Below are positions 21,427-32,127 of a stretch of DNA of 39,056 nt, one piece after another. Origin of the DNA: Novosphingobium sediminis (GTDB lineage: Bacteria > Pseudomonadota > Alphaproteobacteria > Sphingomonadales > Sphingomonadaceae); assembly GCF_007991615.1 (NCBI RefSeq), contig NZ_BJYR01000004.1, forward strand, positions 1 to 39,056, in the 5' to 3' direction. The translations under genes were made by a program, and so were the position numbers. Within the stretch, counting starts at the first letter, position 1. Each line of letters begins with the position of its first letter. Under the pieces are notes generated by a model, which had not been told where the DNA came from, did no database searches, and worked only from the letters and a program-made list of their open reading frames with translations.

Positions 21427-22146
21427 TCAGTTCGACTTGGAGTTGGTCAGCATGTCCGCCGTGAACGCGGCCGGGGCGGCAGGCGCGGGCGGCGGCGGCG
21501 GAGCCTTGTTTTCCGAAGCAAGGCTCGCCTGCAAGATCTTCGTCGGGTTTTTGGGCGGCTCACCGCGCACGATGGAATCGACGATGTCCATCCCCGCGAT
21601 CACCCGGCCAAAGTTCGTGTACTTGTGATCGAGCGCGAAGCGCGGATAGAACACGATGAAGAACTGGCTGTTGGCCGAATTCGGCTCATCCGTGCGCGCC
21701 ATGGAAACAGTGCCGCGCAAGTGCGGGATATCGTTGAACTCGGCGCTGAGGTCCGGAAGCTTCGATCCGCCTTGGCCGGTGCCCGTCGGGTCGCCCGTCT
21801 GCGCCATGAAGCCATCGATCACGCGGTGGAAGATCACCCCGTTGTAGAAGCCTTCCTTCGTCAGCGTCTTGATCCGCTCGACATGGTGCGGCGCCCATTC
21901 CGGCATGAGCCGGATCGCCACGCGCCCGCCGTTCGAAAGATCGAGCAGCAGCACGTTGTCGGGATCGTGCGAAATGTCCGGATCGACCGCGTATGTGATG
22001 GTCTGCGTGTGCTGGATCGGATCGATCTTGATCGGCTTGATCGGATCCTTCTGCGGCGGCCGCTGTGCCATGGCCGGCGATATCGGGGCAACCAGCGCAC
22101 CGAGCGCCAGCGCGAGCATGATCCTGTTGAACAAACGCGAAGCCAT
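21427..22146 (-). CDS. Periplasmic cyclophilin-type peptidyl-prolyl isomerase
   Basis: The 239-residue protein has a signal peptide (MASRLFNRIMLALALGALV..AMA) and a cyclophilin domain. Domain landmarks are GFYNGVIFHRVIDGFMAQTGDP (catalytic Arg), GGSKLPDLSAEFND, GTVSMAR and NSANSQFFI. It should catalyse proline isomerisation during folding in the periplasm. The C-terminal tail is a low-complexity Pro/Ala stretch. I prefer ATG 22146 over a TTG three codons earlier. It lies in the xseB-ispA-coaD-queA minus-strand run, with 98 bases between it and coaD. Confidence 0.93.
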   Translation of the reverse strand: MASRLFNRIMLALALGALVAPISPAMAQRPPQKDPIKPIKIDPIQHTQTITYAVDPDISHDPDNVLLLDLSNGGRVAIRLMPEWAPHHVERIKTLTKEGFYNGVIFHRVIDGFMAQTGDPTGTGQGGSKLPDLSAEFNDIPHLRGTVSMARTDEPNSANSQFFIVFYPRFALDHKYTNFGRVIAGMDIVDSIVRGEPPKNPTKILQASLASENKAPPPPPAPAAPAAFTADMLTNSKSN

Positions 22147-22244
22147 CAAACCCAATTCCCGATTACATCAGCCGTAGGGGCGGCGGATAGGCCCCCTGCG
22201 ATGACGCCGCAATGAACAAATGGCCTGCCACAACCCTGCGGCCC

Positions 22245-22781
22245 TCAGTAATCGCCGAGCTGGCCCTGCCGCCGCACGCGCTCCACCACCTCGTCCCGCA
22301 CTTGCGGCGTCACGAACTTGGTGATGTCCCCGCCGAACATCGCGATTTCCTTGACCAGCTTGGAGGCGATCGGCTGCAGGCTGACATCGGCCATCAGGAA
22401 CACGGTCTCGATGCCGTCGTTAAGCTGCTGGTTCATGCCCGCCATCTGGTATTCGTATTCAAAGTCCGCCACGGCGCGCAGACCGCGCACGATCACGCTC
22501 GCGCCCTGCTTTTCGGCAAACTTCATGAGCAGCGCGTTGAAGCCCATGACCGTGACGTTCTCGATGCCCTGCGCCGCCACTTCGCGCGTGACCATCTCCA
22601 TGCGCTCTTCTGGCGTGAACATCGGGTTCTTAGAAGGATTGGTCGTCACGCCGATAATCAGCTTGTCGACCAGCTTTGCCCCTCGGCGGATGATGTCGAG
22701 ATGCCCCAGCGTGATCGGGTCGAACGTGCCGGGGTATACCCCGATCCTTTCCCCAGTTGCCTGGATTGCCCCCGCTCCCAT
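22245..22781 (-). CDS. coaD: Phosphopantetheine adenylyltransferase
   Basis: CoaD catalyses the reversible adenylation of 4'-phosphopantetheine to dephospho-CoA, the penultimate step of CoA synthesis. The 178-residue protein has the nucleotidyltransferase HxGH-type motif in GVYPGTFDPITLGHLDII. It also has VRGLRAVADFEYEYQMAGMN and the C-terminal SSxxVKEIA-like region, here SLQPIASKLVKEIAMFGGD (SSTLVRE in many homologues). About ten extra N-terminal residues precede the core. Its ATG abuts the ispA TGA directly (TGAATG), so the two are coupled. Confidence 0.97.
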   Translation of the reverse strand: MGAGAIQATGERIGVYPGTFDPITLGHLDIIRRGAKLVDKLIIGVTTNPSKNPMFTPEERMEMVTREVAAQGIENVTVMGFNALLMKFAEKQGASVIVRGLRAVADFEYEYQMAGMNQQLNDGIETVFLMADVSLQPIASKLVKEIAMFGGDITKFVTPQVRDEVVERVRRQGQLGDY

Positions 22782-23699
22782 TCAACGATCCCTTTCGACT
22801 ATGAACCACGCCAGCGCGCGCAGAAGATCCGCTTCCTCGCCATAGGATGCAAGGAAACCGACTGCCTGCTCGACCAGCATCTGCGCCTGTTCGCGCGCGC
22901 GCTCGGGTCCGAGCAGCGAGAGGAAGGTCTCCTTGCCCGCGTTCTCGTCCTTGCGCAGCGCCTTGCCTGCTGCCTCCTCGTCGCCCTCGGCGTCGAGGAG
23001 ATCGTCGGCGATCTGGAAGGCAAGACCGATATCGCGGGCATAGCCGCGCAGGTGCGAACGGCCCTCGTACGGAATGCGCCCGATGATCGCACCCATTTCG
23101 ACAGCCGCGCTCAGCAGCGCGCCGGTCTTCAATTGCTGCAGCCGAGTGACGGTAGGCAAATCGAACGACGCGGTTTCCGCGGCCATGTCCATCATCTGCC
23201 CACCGGCCATGCCGTTCATCCCGCTCGCCAGCGCCAGCGTACGCACGAGCTCGATGCGCACGAACGGATCGCCGGAAAGATTGGGGTCAGACAGCACTTC
23301 GAAGGCAAAATCATGCAGGGCATCGCCCGCCAGCACCGCCGTCGCCTCGTCGAACGCGACATGCACGGTCGGCTTGCCATGGCGCAGGGCATCGTCGTCC
23401 ATGCAGGGCAGGTCGTCGTGGATCAGCGAATAGACGTGAATTGCCTCAAGCGCGGTGCCGACCCGGATCGCCATTGCGCGGTCCGCGCCAAACAGGGTTG
23501 CCGTGGCCATGACGAGCAATGGCCGCAGCCGCTTGCCCCCACCCATCGCGGCATAGCGCATCGCCTCGATCAGGCGGTCGCGCGGATCATTCGCCATCGG
23601 CAGCAGCGCATCGAAGCTGGCATCCACATCTTCAGCGATCCGCTTCATGGCCGGGAGCAGCAGCTCCCGCCAGGGACCGGTACGTTCCATTGCCGTCAT
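22782..23699 (-). CDS. ispA: Polyprenyl (farnesyl/geranyl) diphosphate synthase
   Basis: IspA condenses IPP with DMAPP/GPP to farnesyl diphosphate, the precursor of ubiquinone, bactoprenol and carotenoids. The 305-residue protein shows MGGGKRLRPLLV, the first aspartate-rich motif YSLIHDDLPCMDDDALRHGKPT, and the second motif GLAFQIADDLLDAEGD. A GQMMDMAAE segment and a KTGALL lysine are also present. xseB precedes it with a 4-base ATGA overlap and coaD follows directly, so the three form a tight operon. Confidence 0.95.
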   Translation of the reverse strand: MTAMERTGPWRELLLPAMKRIAEDVDASFDALLPMANDPRDRLIEAMRYAAMGGGKRLRPLLVMATATLFGADRAMAIRVGTALEAIHVYSLIHDDLPCMDDDALRHGKPTVHVAFDEATAVLAGDALHDFAFEVLSDPNLSGDPFVRIELVRTLALASGMNGMAGGQMMDMAAETASFDLPTVTRLQQLKTGALLSAAVEMGAIIGRIPYEGRSHLRGYARDIGLAFQIADDLLDAEGDEEAAGKALRKDENAGKETFLSLLGPERAREQAQMLVEQAVGFLASYGEEADLLRALAWFIVERDR

Positions 23700-23965
23700 C
23701 CCCTCTCGGCTCCATCATCAAAGGGCCGGGTTCCCGTGGCACGTCCAACACCGCCAGCGGCTCCATCCGAAACAATCGCCTCGATCCGCGCCTGCGCGGC
23801 ATCAAGCCGCTTCTGGCAATGCGCGCGCAGCGCATCGCCCCGCGCGTAGAGATCAATCGATTCGTCGAGGGGAGCCTCGCCGCTTTCCAGCCGGCGGACA
23901 ATATCCTCCAGCGCTTTCAGGGCTTCCTCGAAACTCAGAGAGCCGATGTCGGTATCGTGTGCCAT
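23696..23965 (-). CDS. xseB: Exodeoxyribonuclease VII small subunit
   Basis: The small subunit of ExoVII, which degrades single-stranded DNA with XseA. The 89-residue protein has the family core LSFEEALKALEDIVRRLESGEAPLDESIDLYARG followed by ALRAHCQKRLDAAQARIEAIV. The ATG at 23965 gives the expected N-terminus MAHDTDIGSLSF; an upstream in-frame extension covers the divergent gene region and is rejected. xseA is not in the window. The xseB-ispA order is widely conserved. Confidence 0.95.
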   Translation of the reverse strand: MAHDTDIGSLSFEEALKALEDIVRRLESGEAPLDESIDLYARGDALRAHCQKRLDAAQARIEAIVSDGAAGGVGRATGTRPFDDGAERG

Positions 23966-24026
23966 TGGGCAGCAGCATTGACGGGCGAGCCGCAGCCGGT
24001 CAAGCTTCCACACAAGGGGGAAGCGT

Positions 24027-24425
24027 ATGCAATTGGTAATAGCATACATTGTTGCAGCCGTGGTGTTCGGCGGACTCGATGCGCTCTGGCTCGGCTGGGC
24101 CGGTACAAACCTCTATCGCCCGGCGCTCGGAGATCTCCTCGCCCCCACCTTCCGCCTCGCGCCTGCTGGCATTTTCTATCTCGCCTACCTCGGCGGCATG
24201 GTCTGGTTCGCGATCCGCCCCGGGATCGCAGGGGGCCTCGGCGCCGCCGCACTCAACGGCGCGCTTCTGGGCGCGCTCTGCTACGCGACCTATGATTTCA
24301 CCAATCAGGCCACGCTCGCCCGCTGGCCGAGCTACGTGACCGCAATCGATGTCTGCTGGGGCGCCTTCGCCACGATGACCGCCGCCGTCGCCGCCACATG
24401 GGCCGCGCGCACCTTCGCAGGATAA
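24027..24425 (+). CDS. DUF2177 family membrane protein
   Basis: The 132-residue protein has about four transmembrane segments and the DUF2177 pattern: a GGLDALWLGWAG first loop, LAYLGGMVWFAI, and LCYATYDFTNQATLARWP with a conserved acidic/aromatic patch before DVCWGAFAT. Function is unknown. An AAGGGGGAAG RBS precedes the ATG. Another membrane protein gene begins six bases after its stop, so the two are likely co-transcribed. Confidence 0.9.
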   Translation: MQLVIAYIVAAVVFGGLDALWLGWAGTNLYRPALGDLLAPTFRLAPAGIFYLAYLGGMVWFAIRPGIAGGLGAAALNGALLGALCYATYDFTNQATLARWPSYVTAIDVCWGAFATMTAAVAATWAARTFAG

Positions 24426-24431
24426 GCCCCC

Positions 24432-25079
24432 ATGTTCATCGGCCACTACGCCCCTGCCTTCATCGCCGCCACGCACCGCAAGGCGCCGCCGCTCGCGGTC
24501 CTGATGATCGGCACGCAGCTGATCGACTTCGGCTTCTTCAGCTTCGCCCTCCTCGGCATCGAACATTTCCGCCTCGTGCCCGGAGCCACCGCCAGCAACT
24601 GGCTCGATCTCTACGACATGCCTTATACGCACAGCCTTCTTGGCTCGTGCGTCTGGGCAGCCGGATTCGCAGCGATTGTCTGGCTGTTCACGCGCCGCCC
24701 GGCTGCCGCCGCGCTCGCCGCGATGGCTGTCGTCTCGCACTGGCTGGTCGATCTGCTCGTCCACCGGCCAGACCTCACCCTTGCCGGATCGCCGCCGCTG
24801 CTCGGCATCGGCCTGTGGAACGTGCCGATGATCGAAAAGCCGCTCGAACTCGCCATAGCGTTCGGCGGCCTTGCCTTCTACGCCGCCAGTGCCCGCCCGA
24901 AGCGTCTTCCCCTCGCCGTTCTCGCGCTGGTCCTTGGCCTGTGCCAGACGATCGACTGGTTCGGCCCGCGCTCGACCGAAGTCACCGCCAGCCAGCCGAT
25001 CACCGCGCTAGCTGCCTACTCCGTGATCGCTCTCCTTGCGGTGTGGGTGCAATCAACCCGGGCAAAGCGCGCCTCTTGA
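24432..25079 (+). CDS. Polytopic membrane protein, resembles DUF457-type hydrolases
   Basis: The 215-residue protein has five or six hydrophobic segments. GHYAPAFIAA at the N-terminus and SHWLVDLLVHRPDLTL in the middle resemble the metal-binding His/Asp motifs of YbcI/YdjM (DUF457) membrane-bound hydrolases, but the match is only partial. The function is unknown. It is packed between the DUF2177 gene and purL on the same strand. Confidence 0.75.
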   Translation: MFIGHYAPAFIAATHRKAPPLAVLMIGTQLIDFGFFSFALLGIEHFRLVPGATASNWLDLYDMPYTHSLLGSCVWAAGFAAIVWLFTRRPAAAALAAMAVVSHWLVDLLVHRPDLTLAGSPPLLGIGLWNVPMIEKPLELAIAFGGLAFYAASARPKRLPLAVLALVLGLCQTIDWFGPRSTEVTASQPITALAAYSVIALLAVWVQSTRAKRAS

Positions 25080-25118
25080 GACTCGCCTTGCCCGCACGAC
25101 GGGGCTAAGGGCCAACCC

Positions 25119-27317
<2,199 letters not shown>

Positions 27318-27324
27318 GGAAATC

Positions 27325-27370
27325 CCTCCCCGAGCTTGTCTCGGGGAGGTGGATCGCAAAGCGAGACGGA
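27325..27370. repeat. Two-hairpin intergenic repeat, copy 1
   Basis: The first hairpin has perfect 10-bp arms CCTCCCCGAG (27325-27334) and CTCGGGGAGG (27340-27349). TGGA follows, then a second small hairpin TCGC-AAA-GCGA (27354-27364) and GACGGA (27365-27370). The same architecture, with different stem bases, occurs at 38055-38113. It lies between the convergent purL and coq4 genes, where the first hairpin can also act as a terminator. Confidence 0.8.
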
Positions 27371-27377
27371 CAGTGCC

Positions 27378-28202
27378 TTAAGCCGCCTTCTTCCCCAGCA
27401 GATCGTAGGGATCGACGCCCATTGAGCCCCACACCGCATGCGCGGCGCGGTAGTGCATCGCGGGCGTGATGTTCAGGCGGCGGCGCACTTCCTGCAGCGG
27501 CAGCGGCAGCAGTTCAGTGATCGATTGCTCGGCAATGCGCGGGCAGGCCTTGCCCAGCCCTTGCGCCTCGCGGATCGCGCGCAGCACCGGGGCGCTGCTT
27601 TTGACCTGCTTGCCGATGTTGAGCCCGGCCATATAGCCGATGAACAGGTGCGCCAGCGCCGGCTGCTGGCTGTAGGTGAACGCCAGCACGCAAGCCTCGC
27701 CCAACGCGTCGCGGCCATAGCCGGTCAGAACATGAAGCATATCATGCACATCGCGCATGCGGTTCATGTACCACTGGAACTGGTCGTTGTACTTCGGCTT
27801 GTCCGCCGCGAACCGGTTGAACTCCTCGACCAGCCCCTGCGCGGTGAGCCCTTCCTTCTCCATGAAGTCGCAGTAAGCGTGCGCCAGCGAACCTTCCGGC
27901 ATCTTGCGTAGCGCTGCATGGTCATCGAGGATCGTCGGCAGGAACGGCTCCTTCACGCGGATGTCCATCCCCCGTTCAGAGGTCAGGAAGCGCTCGCCCG
28001 CCTTGCGTAGATCCCGCCAGGGCAGCGCTTCGAAGATGTAGAACACCTCTTCGGTGTTTTCCTTGTTCTTCAGCAGTTCGCGGAAGTGATGCATCGCCTT
28101 GGCCGGACGCAGCTTGAGCTGCGGGCGCCGTTCGTCGAACAGCGGCAAGCTGAGAAAGTCACGCGAGGTATCGGCTTCGAAATTGGCAACAAGGGCGTTC
28201 AC
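27378..28202 (-). CDS. Coq4-family ubiquinone biosynthesis protein
   Basis: Coq4 is needed for ubiquinone synthesis; its family motif HDxxHx11E binds a metal ion. In this 274-residue protein the motif is RDVHDMLHVLTGYGRDALGE (His153, Asp154, His157, Glu169). Other family blocks are HHFRELLKNKENTEEVFYIFEAL and HLFIGYMAGLNIGKQ. The start is GTG at 28202, with GGAG eight bases upstream. A longer frame would reach back through the promoter. The promoter carries a striking palindrome between -35 and -10, so the gene is likely under repressor control. Confidence 0.92.
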   Translation of the reverse strand: MNALVANFEADTSRDFLSLPLFDERRPQLKLRPAKAMHHFRELLKNKENTEEVFYIFEALPWRDLRKAGERFLTSERGMDIRVKEPFLPTILDDHAALRKMPEGSLAHAYCDFMEKEGLTAQGLVEEFNRFAADKPKYNDQFQWYMNRMRDVHDMLHVLTGYGRDALGEACVLAFTYSQQPALAHLFIGYMAGLNIGKQVKSSAPVLRAIREAQGLGKACPRIAEQSITELLPLPLQEVRRRLNITPAMHYRAAHAVWGSMGVDPYDLLGKKAA

Positions 28203-28235
28203 ACGGCATCTCCGCAGAATCAGGTCCTGCCGCCG

Positions 28236-28264
28236 TACTAACACCAGTGTTAATATCGCGTCAA
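28236..28264 (-). promoter_or_regulatory. coq4 promoter with embedded palindromic operator
   Basis: On the minus strand TTGACG (28264-28259) and TTAGTA (28241-28236) are separated by exactly 17 bases. The palindrome TAACAC-CA-GTGTTA (plus-strand 28239-28252) fills the spacer and covers part of the -10 box. The -35 hexamer contains the serB stop codon. A bound TetR-like or similar dimer would block RNA polymerase. The regulator is not identifiable in the window. Confidence 0.65.
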
Positions 28265-29157
28265 GCCGCCACCCAGTTCTCGCGCGCAATCCCGTAGAGC
28301 GCGAGGATCGACGTCAGATCTCCCCGCTCGATCCACCCGTCCGCCGCCGCGCGCGCCTTGGGCTTGGCGCGATAAGCAATGCCGTGCGTCGCCGCTTCGA
28401 GCATCGGAATGTCATTCGCGCCGTCGCCGGTTGCAAGGCTCACCACGCCCTCACCCAGCCGCGCCGCCTCGTCGATCAGCACCTTGCGCTTGATCGTGCT
28501 GTCGACGATGCCGCCGATCACGTCGCCCGTCAGCGCACCACCCTCGACGGCAAGACGATTGGCAACGACATGTTCAAAGCCAAGCTGCTCCGCCACCGGA
28601 TCGGCGAAGGCATGGAAGCCGCCGGTCACCAGCACCGTCCGGCAGCCCTGCGCCTTCAGCGTCGCCACCAGCGTCCGGGCGCCGTCCATCGGGCGGATGC
28701 GCTCCTCGAGGCACTGCGCGATCGCACCTTCGGAAAGGCCCTTCAGCAGCCCCACGCGTTCGCGCAGCGCCGCCTCGAAATCGAGTTCGCCGCGCATCGC
28801 CCGCTCGGTAATCGCCGCGATCCGCTCCTTGAGGCCTGCAAAATCGGCGAGTTCATCGATGCATTCCTGCCCGATCATCGTCGAATCCATGTCCGACACG
28901 AACAGACGCGGCACCTCGATCGGCTGCGCGGAAAGCAGGAGGTCGCAAGTGGGGAAGCACTGGTCCAGAATACGCCGCACCGCGCCGACGTCAGGTGCCT
29001 TGGCTTCCTCGATCAGCTCCATTTCGAGCACGTCGTCACACTCGCCGAGCATGCCCGCGCCGGCCACTTCCCAGCCCGCATCCTCGATATGCTCCATGGC
29101 GAGCGCAAGATTGTCACCAAGCGTCTCGGGCTCTGCTATCAGCCGTGCGATGAGCAC
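28261..29157 (-). CDS. serB: Phosphoserine phosphatase SerB
   Basis: SerB dephosphorylates phosphoserine in the last step of serine synthesis. The 298-residue protein has an N-terminal regulatory-like region (1-85) and the HAD core [13 protein letters not shown] (Asp89 and Asp91). The [14 protein letters not shown] cap helix, [19 protein letters not shown] and the [18 protein letters not shown] motif complete the phosphatase. I chose GTG 29157, with AGGGG upstream and the family N-terminus VLIARLI. It overlaps the divergent miaA by eight bases. The next gene, coq4, has its promoter over the serB 3' end. Confidence 0.95.
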   Translation of the reverse strand: MLIARLIAEPETLGDNLALAMEHIEDAGWEVAGAGMLGECDDVLEMELIEEAKAPDVGAVRRILDQCFPTCDLLLSAQPIEVPRLFVSDMDSTMIGQECIDELADFAGLKERIAAITERAMRGELDFEAALRERVGLLKGLSEGAIAQCLEERIRPMDGARTLVATLKAQGCRTVLVTGGFHAFADPVAEQLGFEHVVANRLAVEGGALTGDVIGGIVDSTIKRKVLIDEAARLGEGVVSLATGDGANDIPMLEAATHGIAYRAKPKARAAADGWIERGDLTSILALYGIARENWVAA

Positions 29158-30109
29158 CGATAATTCCCCTTCAAGCGCGGCCGATCTGCCGCCGCTCGCG
29201 CTCATTGCAGGGCCGACGGCGAGCGGCAAGAGCGATCTCGCCGTACGCACCGCGCTTGCAGCCGAGGCCGCCGGTGGTAAGGCCGTCGTAATCAACGCCG
29301 ACAGCGCGCAAGTCTATGCCGATCTGGCCGTCCTCAGCGCCCGCCCCACCGAGGCTGAAATGCGCGGCGTCCCCCACTGCCTGTTCGGCGCATGGGATGG
29401 CGCAGCCCCCTGCTCCGCCGCAGACTGGGCCGCCGCCGCCCGTGCCGAGATCGCCGCCGCCCACGCCGCTGGCGCGCTTCCCGTGCTCGTCGGCGGCACC
29501 GGCCTCTATATCCGCACGCTGCTCGATGGCATCGCCCCGGTTCCGCCCATCGATCCAGATGTCCGCGCCGCTGTCCGCGCCATGCCAGTCGCCGAAGCCT
29601 ATGCGGCCCTCTCCCGCGAAGACCCGGCGCGCGCCGCCGCCCTCGGCCCTGCTGATACCGCCCGCGTGGCCCGCGCGCTTGAGGTCATCCGCTCCACCGG
29701 CCGCCCGCTTGGCGTTTGGCAGGAAGCACGCAGCGGCGGCATCGGTCACACGGTCTTGCTCCGTCCGCTGGTCCTCATGCCCGAGCGTGCGTGGCTCTAC
29801 GAACGCTGCGACCGCCGCTTCGCCCAGATGTGGCACGGCGGCGCGCTGGGCGAAGTGGAAGCGCTGCTTGCCCGCCGTCTCGATCCCGATCTGCCCGTCA
29901 TGCGCGCCATTGGGGTGGCGGAAGTCACTGATTTCCTTGCGGGCAAGTCCAGCGAAGCCGAAGCCATTGCCGCGGGCCAGCAAGCCACCCGCCGCTATGC
30001 CAAGCGGCAATACACCTGGCTCAGGCACCAACCCCCAGCCGACTGGCCACGGATCGAGTTGCAAAATTCCCCACCAGACAGTCTGATTGAAGCATTATTA
30101 CGCGGTTAG
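29150..30109 (+). CDS. miaA: tRNA dimethylallyltransferase MiaA
   Basis: MiaA adds a dimethylallyl group to A37 of tRNAs reading UNN codons. It has 319 residues. The P-loop [12 protein letters not shown] is at about 18-29. [19 protein letters not shown], the DMAPP/tRNA region [16 protein letters not shown], and [15 protein letters not shown] follow. [10 protein letters not shown] stands near the end. The ATG at 29150 gives [22 protein letters not shown]; there is no strong RBS, and the upstream region is the coding sequence of serB on the other strand. ilvB lies downstream after a 256-base leader. Confidence 0.95.
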   Translation: MSTDNSPSSAADLPPLALIAGPTASGKSDLAVRTALAAEAAGGKAVVINADSAQVYADLAVLSARPTEAEMRGVPHCLFGAWDGAAPCSAADWAAAARAEIAAAHAAGALPVLVGGTGLYIRTLLDGIAPVPPIDPDVRAAVRAMPVAEAYAALSREDPARAAALGPADTARVARALEVIRSTGRPLGVWQEARSGGIGHTVLLRPLVLMPERAWLYERCDRRFAQMWHGGALGEVEALLARRLDPDLPVMRAIGVAEVTDFLAGKSSEAEAIAAGQQATRRYAKRQYTWLRHQPPADWPRIELQNSPPDSLIEALLRG

Positions 30110-30117
30110 CGGTTGAC

Positions 30118-30159
30118 ATGGCATTTTATGTCGTCTACCGCAGCATCACCGCCGGGTAA
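30118..30159 (+). CDS. Candidate ilvB leader peptide
   Basis: A 13-codon ORF, MAFYVVYRSITAG, ends 28 bases before an attenuator-like hairpin. It has adjacent GTC GTC valine codons and one ATC isoleucine codon, fitting control by the pathway's own products. Support is limited because its ATG overlaps a TTGACA (30113-30118) that would otherwise be read as the ilvB -35 box, and its RBS is poor. An alternative promoter, TTGCAA at 30059-30064 and TCTGAT at 30082-30087 with a 17-base spacer, would place the ORF within the transcript. Confidence 0.35.
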   Translation: MAFYVVYRSITAG

Positions 30160-30187
30160 GGATTCCAGTCCCACCCGCGGCACGCCT

Positions 30188-30227
30188 GGCCCGGTGCAGT
30201 ATGCCTCTGCTCCGGGCCGCATTTTTT
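30188..30227 (+). terminator. Attenuator terminator in the ilvB leader
   Basis: GGCCCGG (30188-30194) pairs with CCGGGCC (30212-30218). An inner GCAG/CTGC pairing extends it, and a run of six T (30222-30227) follows after GCA. It lies 138 bases before the ilvB start and is a textbook intrinsic terminator in a leader, so read-through must be regulated or partial. Attenuation of ilvBN has been described in Caulobacter, another alphaproteobacterium. Confidence 0.72.
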
Positions 30228-30365
30228 GCAGGGTTTGGCGGGAATCCGCCCATTCTCCGGCAGTTTTTGGTTTGAAGGATCGGGGCGGCAGGTCTAACGC
30301 GCCCCTTCGCAGCGGCATCCGGGGCAAGGCCCAGCAGGGAACACCGGACCGGAAAGGAACGACAC

Positions 30366-32114
30366 GTGAAGAACGAGCGCAGCGGCGCGGAAATCCTGGT
30401 CGAAAGCCTGGTCGCACAGGGGGTCGAATGCGTGTTCGGCTATCCCGGTGGTGCCGTGCTGCCGATCTACGATGCCCTGTTCGGTGATGAGCGGATCCGC
30501 CACATTCTCGTGCGCCACGAAGCCGGTGCGGCCCACGCCGCCGAAGGCTATGCGCGCGCCACCGGCAAGCCCGGCGTGGTGCTCGTCACCTCGGGTCCGG
30601 GCGCGACCAATGCGGTCACCGGCATTGCCGATGCCTTCATGGATTCGATCCCGCTCGTCGTCATCACCGGTCAGGTGCCCACCGCGCTGATCGGGTCTGA
30701 CGCGTTCCAGGAATGCGACACGGTCGGCATCACGCGCCACTGCACCAAGCACAACTACCTCGTGAAGGATCCCGAGCAGCTGGGCGAGATCGTCGAGGAA
30801 GCCTTCCGCATCGCCACCGAAGGCCGGCCCGGCCCGGTCGTGATCGACATTCCCAAGGACGTCCAGATCGGCCTTGCGGCGTGGACGGGCAAGCCCGCTC
30901 ACACCCGCACGCGCTACAACCCGCAGATCGAAGGCTCGCGCGAGGATATCGCGCAGGCCGTGCAGATGATCGCCGCCGCGCAGGCGCCGATCTTCTACAC
31001 TGGAGGCGGCGTCATCAACTCGGGGCCGGAAGCGACCGCCCTGCTGCGCGAGTTGCAAGCGCTCACCGGCGCGCCCGTCACCTCAACGCTGATGGGCCTC
31101 GGCGCCTTCGCGGCAGACCACCCGGCGTGGCTCGGCATGCTCGGCATGCACGGCACCTACGAAGCCAACATGGCCATGAACCGCGCCGATCTCATCGTCG
31201 CCATCGGCGCCCGCTTCGATGATCGCGTGACCGGCCGGCTCGATGCGTTCTCGCCGAATTCCAAGCGCATCCACATCGATATCGACCGCGCCTCGATCAA
31301 CAAGACCGTGCGTGCCGATCTCCCCATCGTCGGTGATTGCGCCAAGGTTCTGAAACAGCTGATCGCCGCCTGGCATGAAGCCGAGCACGAAGCGGCAGAC
31401 CTCACCGAATGGTTCACCCGCATCGATGGCTGGCGCGCCCGCGAGTCCCTCGCCTACCCGCACCGCAGCGAAGCGATCATGCCGCAATACGCGGTCGAGC
31501 GGCTCTATGCCCTGACCCGCCAGCACGATCCGATCATCACGACGGAAGTCGGCCAGCACCAGATGTGGGCGGCGCAGTACTTCCACTTCATGGGCCCCAA
31601 CAAGTGGCTCACCTCGGGCGGCCTCGGCACGATGGGCTATGGCCTGCCCGCCGCCGTGGGCGCGCAAGTCGGCTGCCCCGATGCCCTCGTGATCGACATC
31701 GCGGGCGATGCCTCGATCCAGATGAACATCCAGGAACTCGGCACCGCCACGCAGTACCGCCTGCCGGTCAAGGTCTTCGTGCTCAACAACGAATGGATGG
31801 GCATGGTCCGCCAGTGGCAGGAGCTGACCTACGAGAGCCGCTATTCGAACTCGTACTCGGATAGCCTCCCCGATTTCGTGAAGCTTGCCGAAGCCTATGG
31901 CTGGAAGGGCATCCGCATCACCGACGAAAGCGAGCTTGATGCCGGCATTCAGGCGATGATCGACCATCCCGGCCCGGTCTTCGTCGATTGCCTCGTTGCC
32001 AAGGAAGTGAACTGCTACCCGATGATCCCCTCGGGCGCGGCGCACACCGACATGATCCTCTACGGCGACACCGTGTCCGGCACGATGGACGACGCCGCCA
32101 AGGCGCTGGTTTGA
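30366..32114 (+). CDS. ilvB: Acetolactate synthase large subunit
   Basis: IlvB is the ThDP/FAD/Mg catalytic subunit that condenses pyruvate with pyruvate or 2-ketobutyrate for valine/leucine and isoleucine synthesis. The 582-residue protein shows the N-terminal ThDP-interacting glutamate segment [35 protein letters not shown] central FAD-binding region lies around [18 protein letters not shown]. The C-terminal ThDP motif [32 protein letters not shown] is complete. It starts with GTG at 30366 behind GGAAAGGA. ilvN follows 13 bases later. Confidence 0.97.
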   Translation: MKNERSGAEILVESLVAQGVECVFGYPGGAVLPIYDALFGDERIRHILVRHEAGAAHAAEGYARATGKPGVVLVTSGPGATNAVTGIADAFMDSIPLVVITGQVPTALIGSDAFQECDTVGITRHCTKHNYLVKDPEQLGEIVEEAFRIATEGRPGPVVIDIPKDVQIGLAAWTGKPAHTRTRYNPQIEGSREDIAQAVQMIAAAQAPIFYTGGGVINSGPEATALLRELQALTGAPVTSTLMGLGAFAADHPAWLGMLGMHGTYEANMAMNRADLIVAIGARFDDRVTGRLDAFSPNSKRIHIDIDRASINKTVRADLPIVGDCAKVLKQLIAAWHEAEHEAADLTEWFTRIDGWRARESLAYPHRSEAIMPQYAVERLYALTRQHDPIITTEVGQHQMWAAQYFHFMGPNKWLTSGGLGTMGYGLPAAVGAQVGCPDALVIDIAGDASIQMNIQELGTATQYRLPVKVFVLNNEWMGMVRQWQELTYESRYSNSYSDSLPDFVKLAEAYGWKGIRITDESELDAGIQAMIDHPGPVFVDCLVAKEVNCYPMIPSGAAHTDMILYGDTVSGTMDDAAKALV

Positions 32115-32127
32115 GGAGGCCCGGACC

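Noticed and set aside
30200..30274. A 24-codon ORF starting MPLLRAAFF across the ilvB attenuator
   Set aside because: Its start lies inside the terminator loop, so it could only be translated from read-through RNA, and it lacks an RBS.
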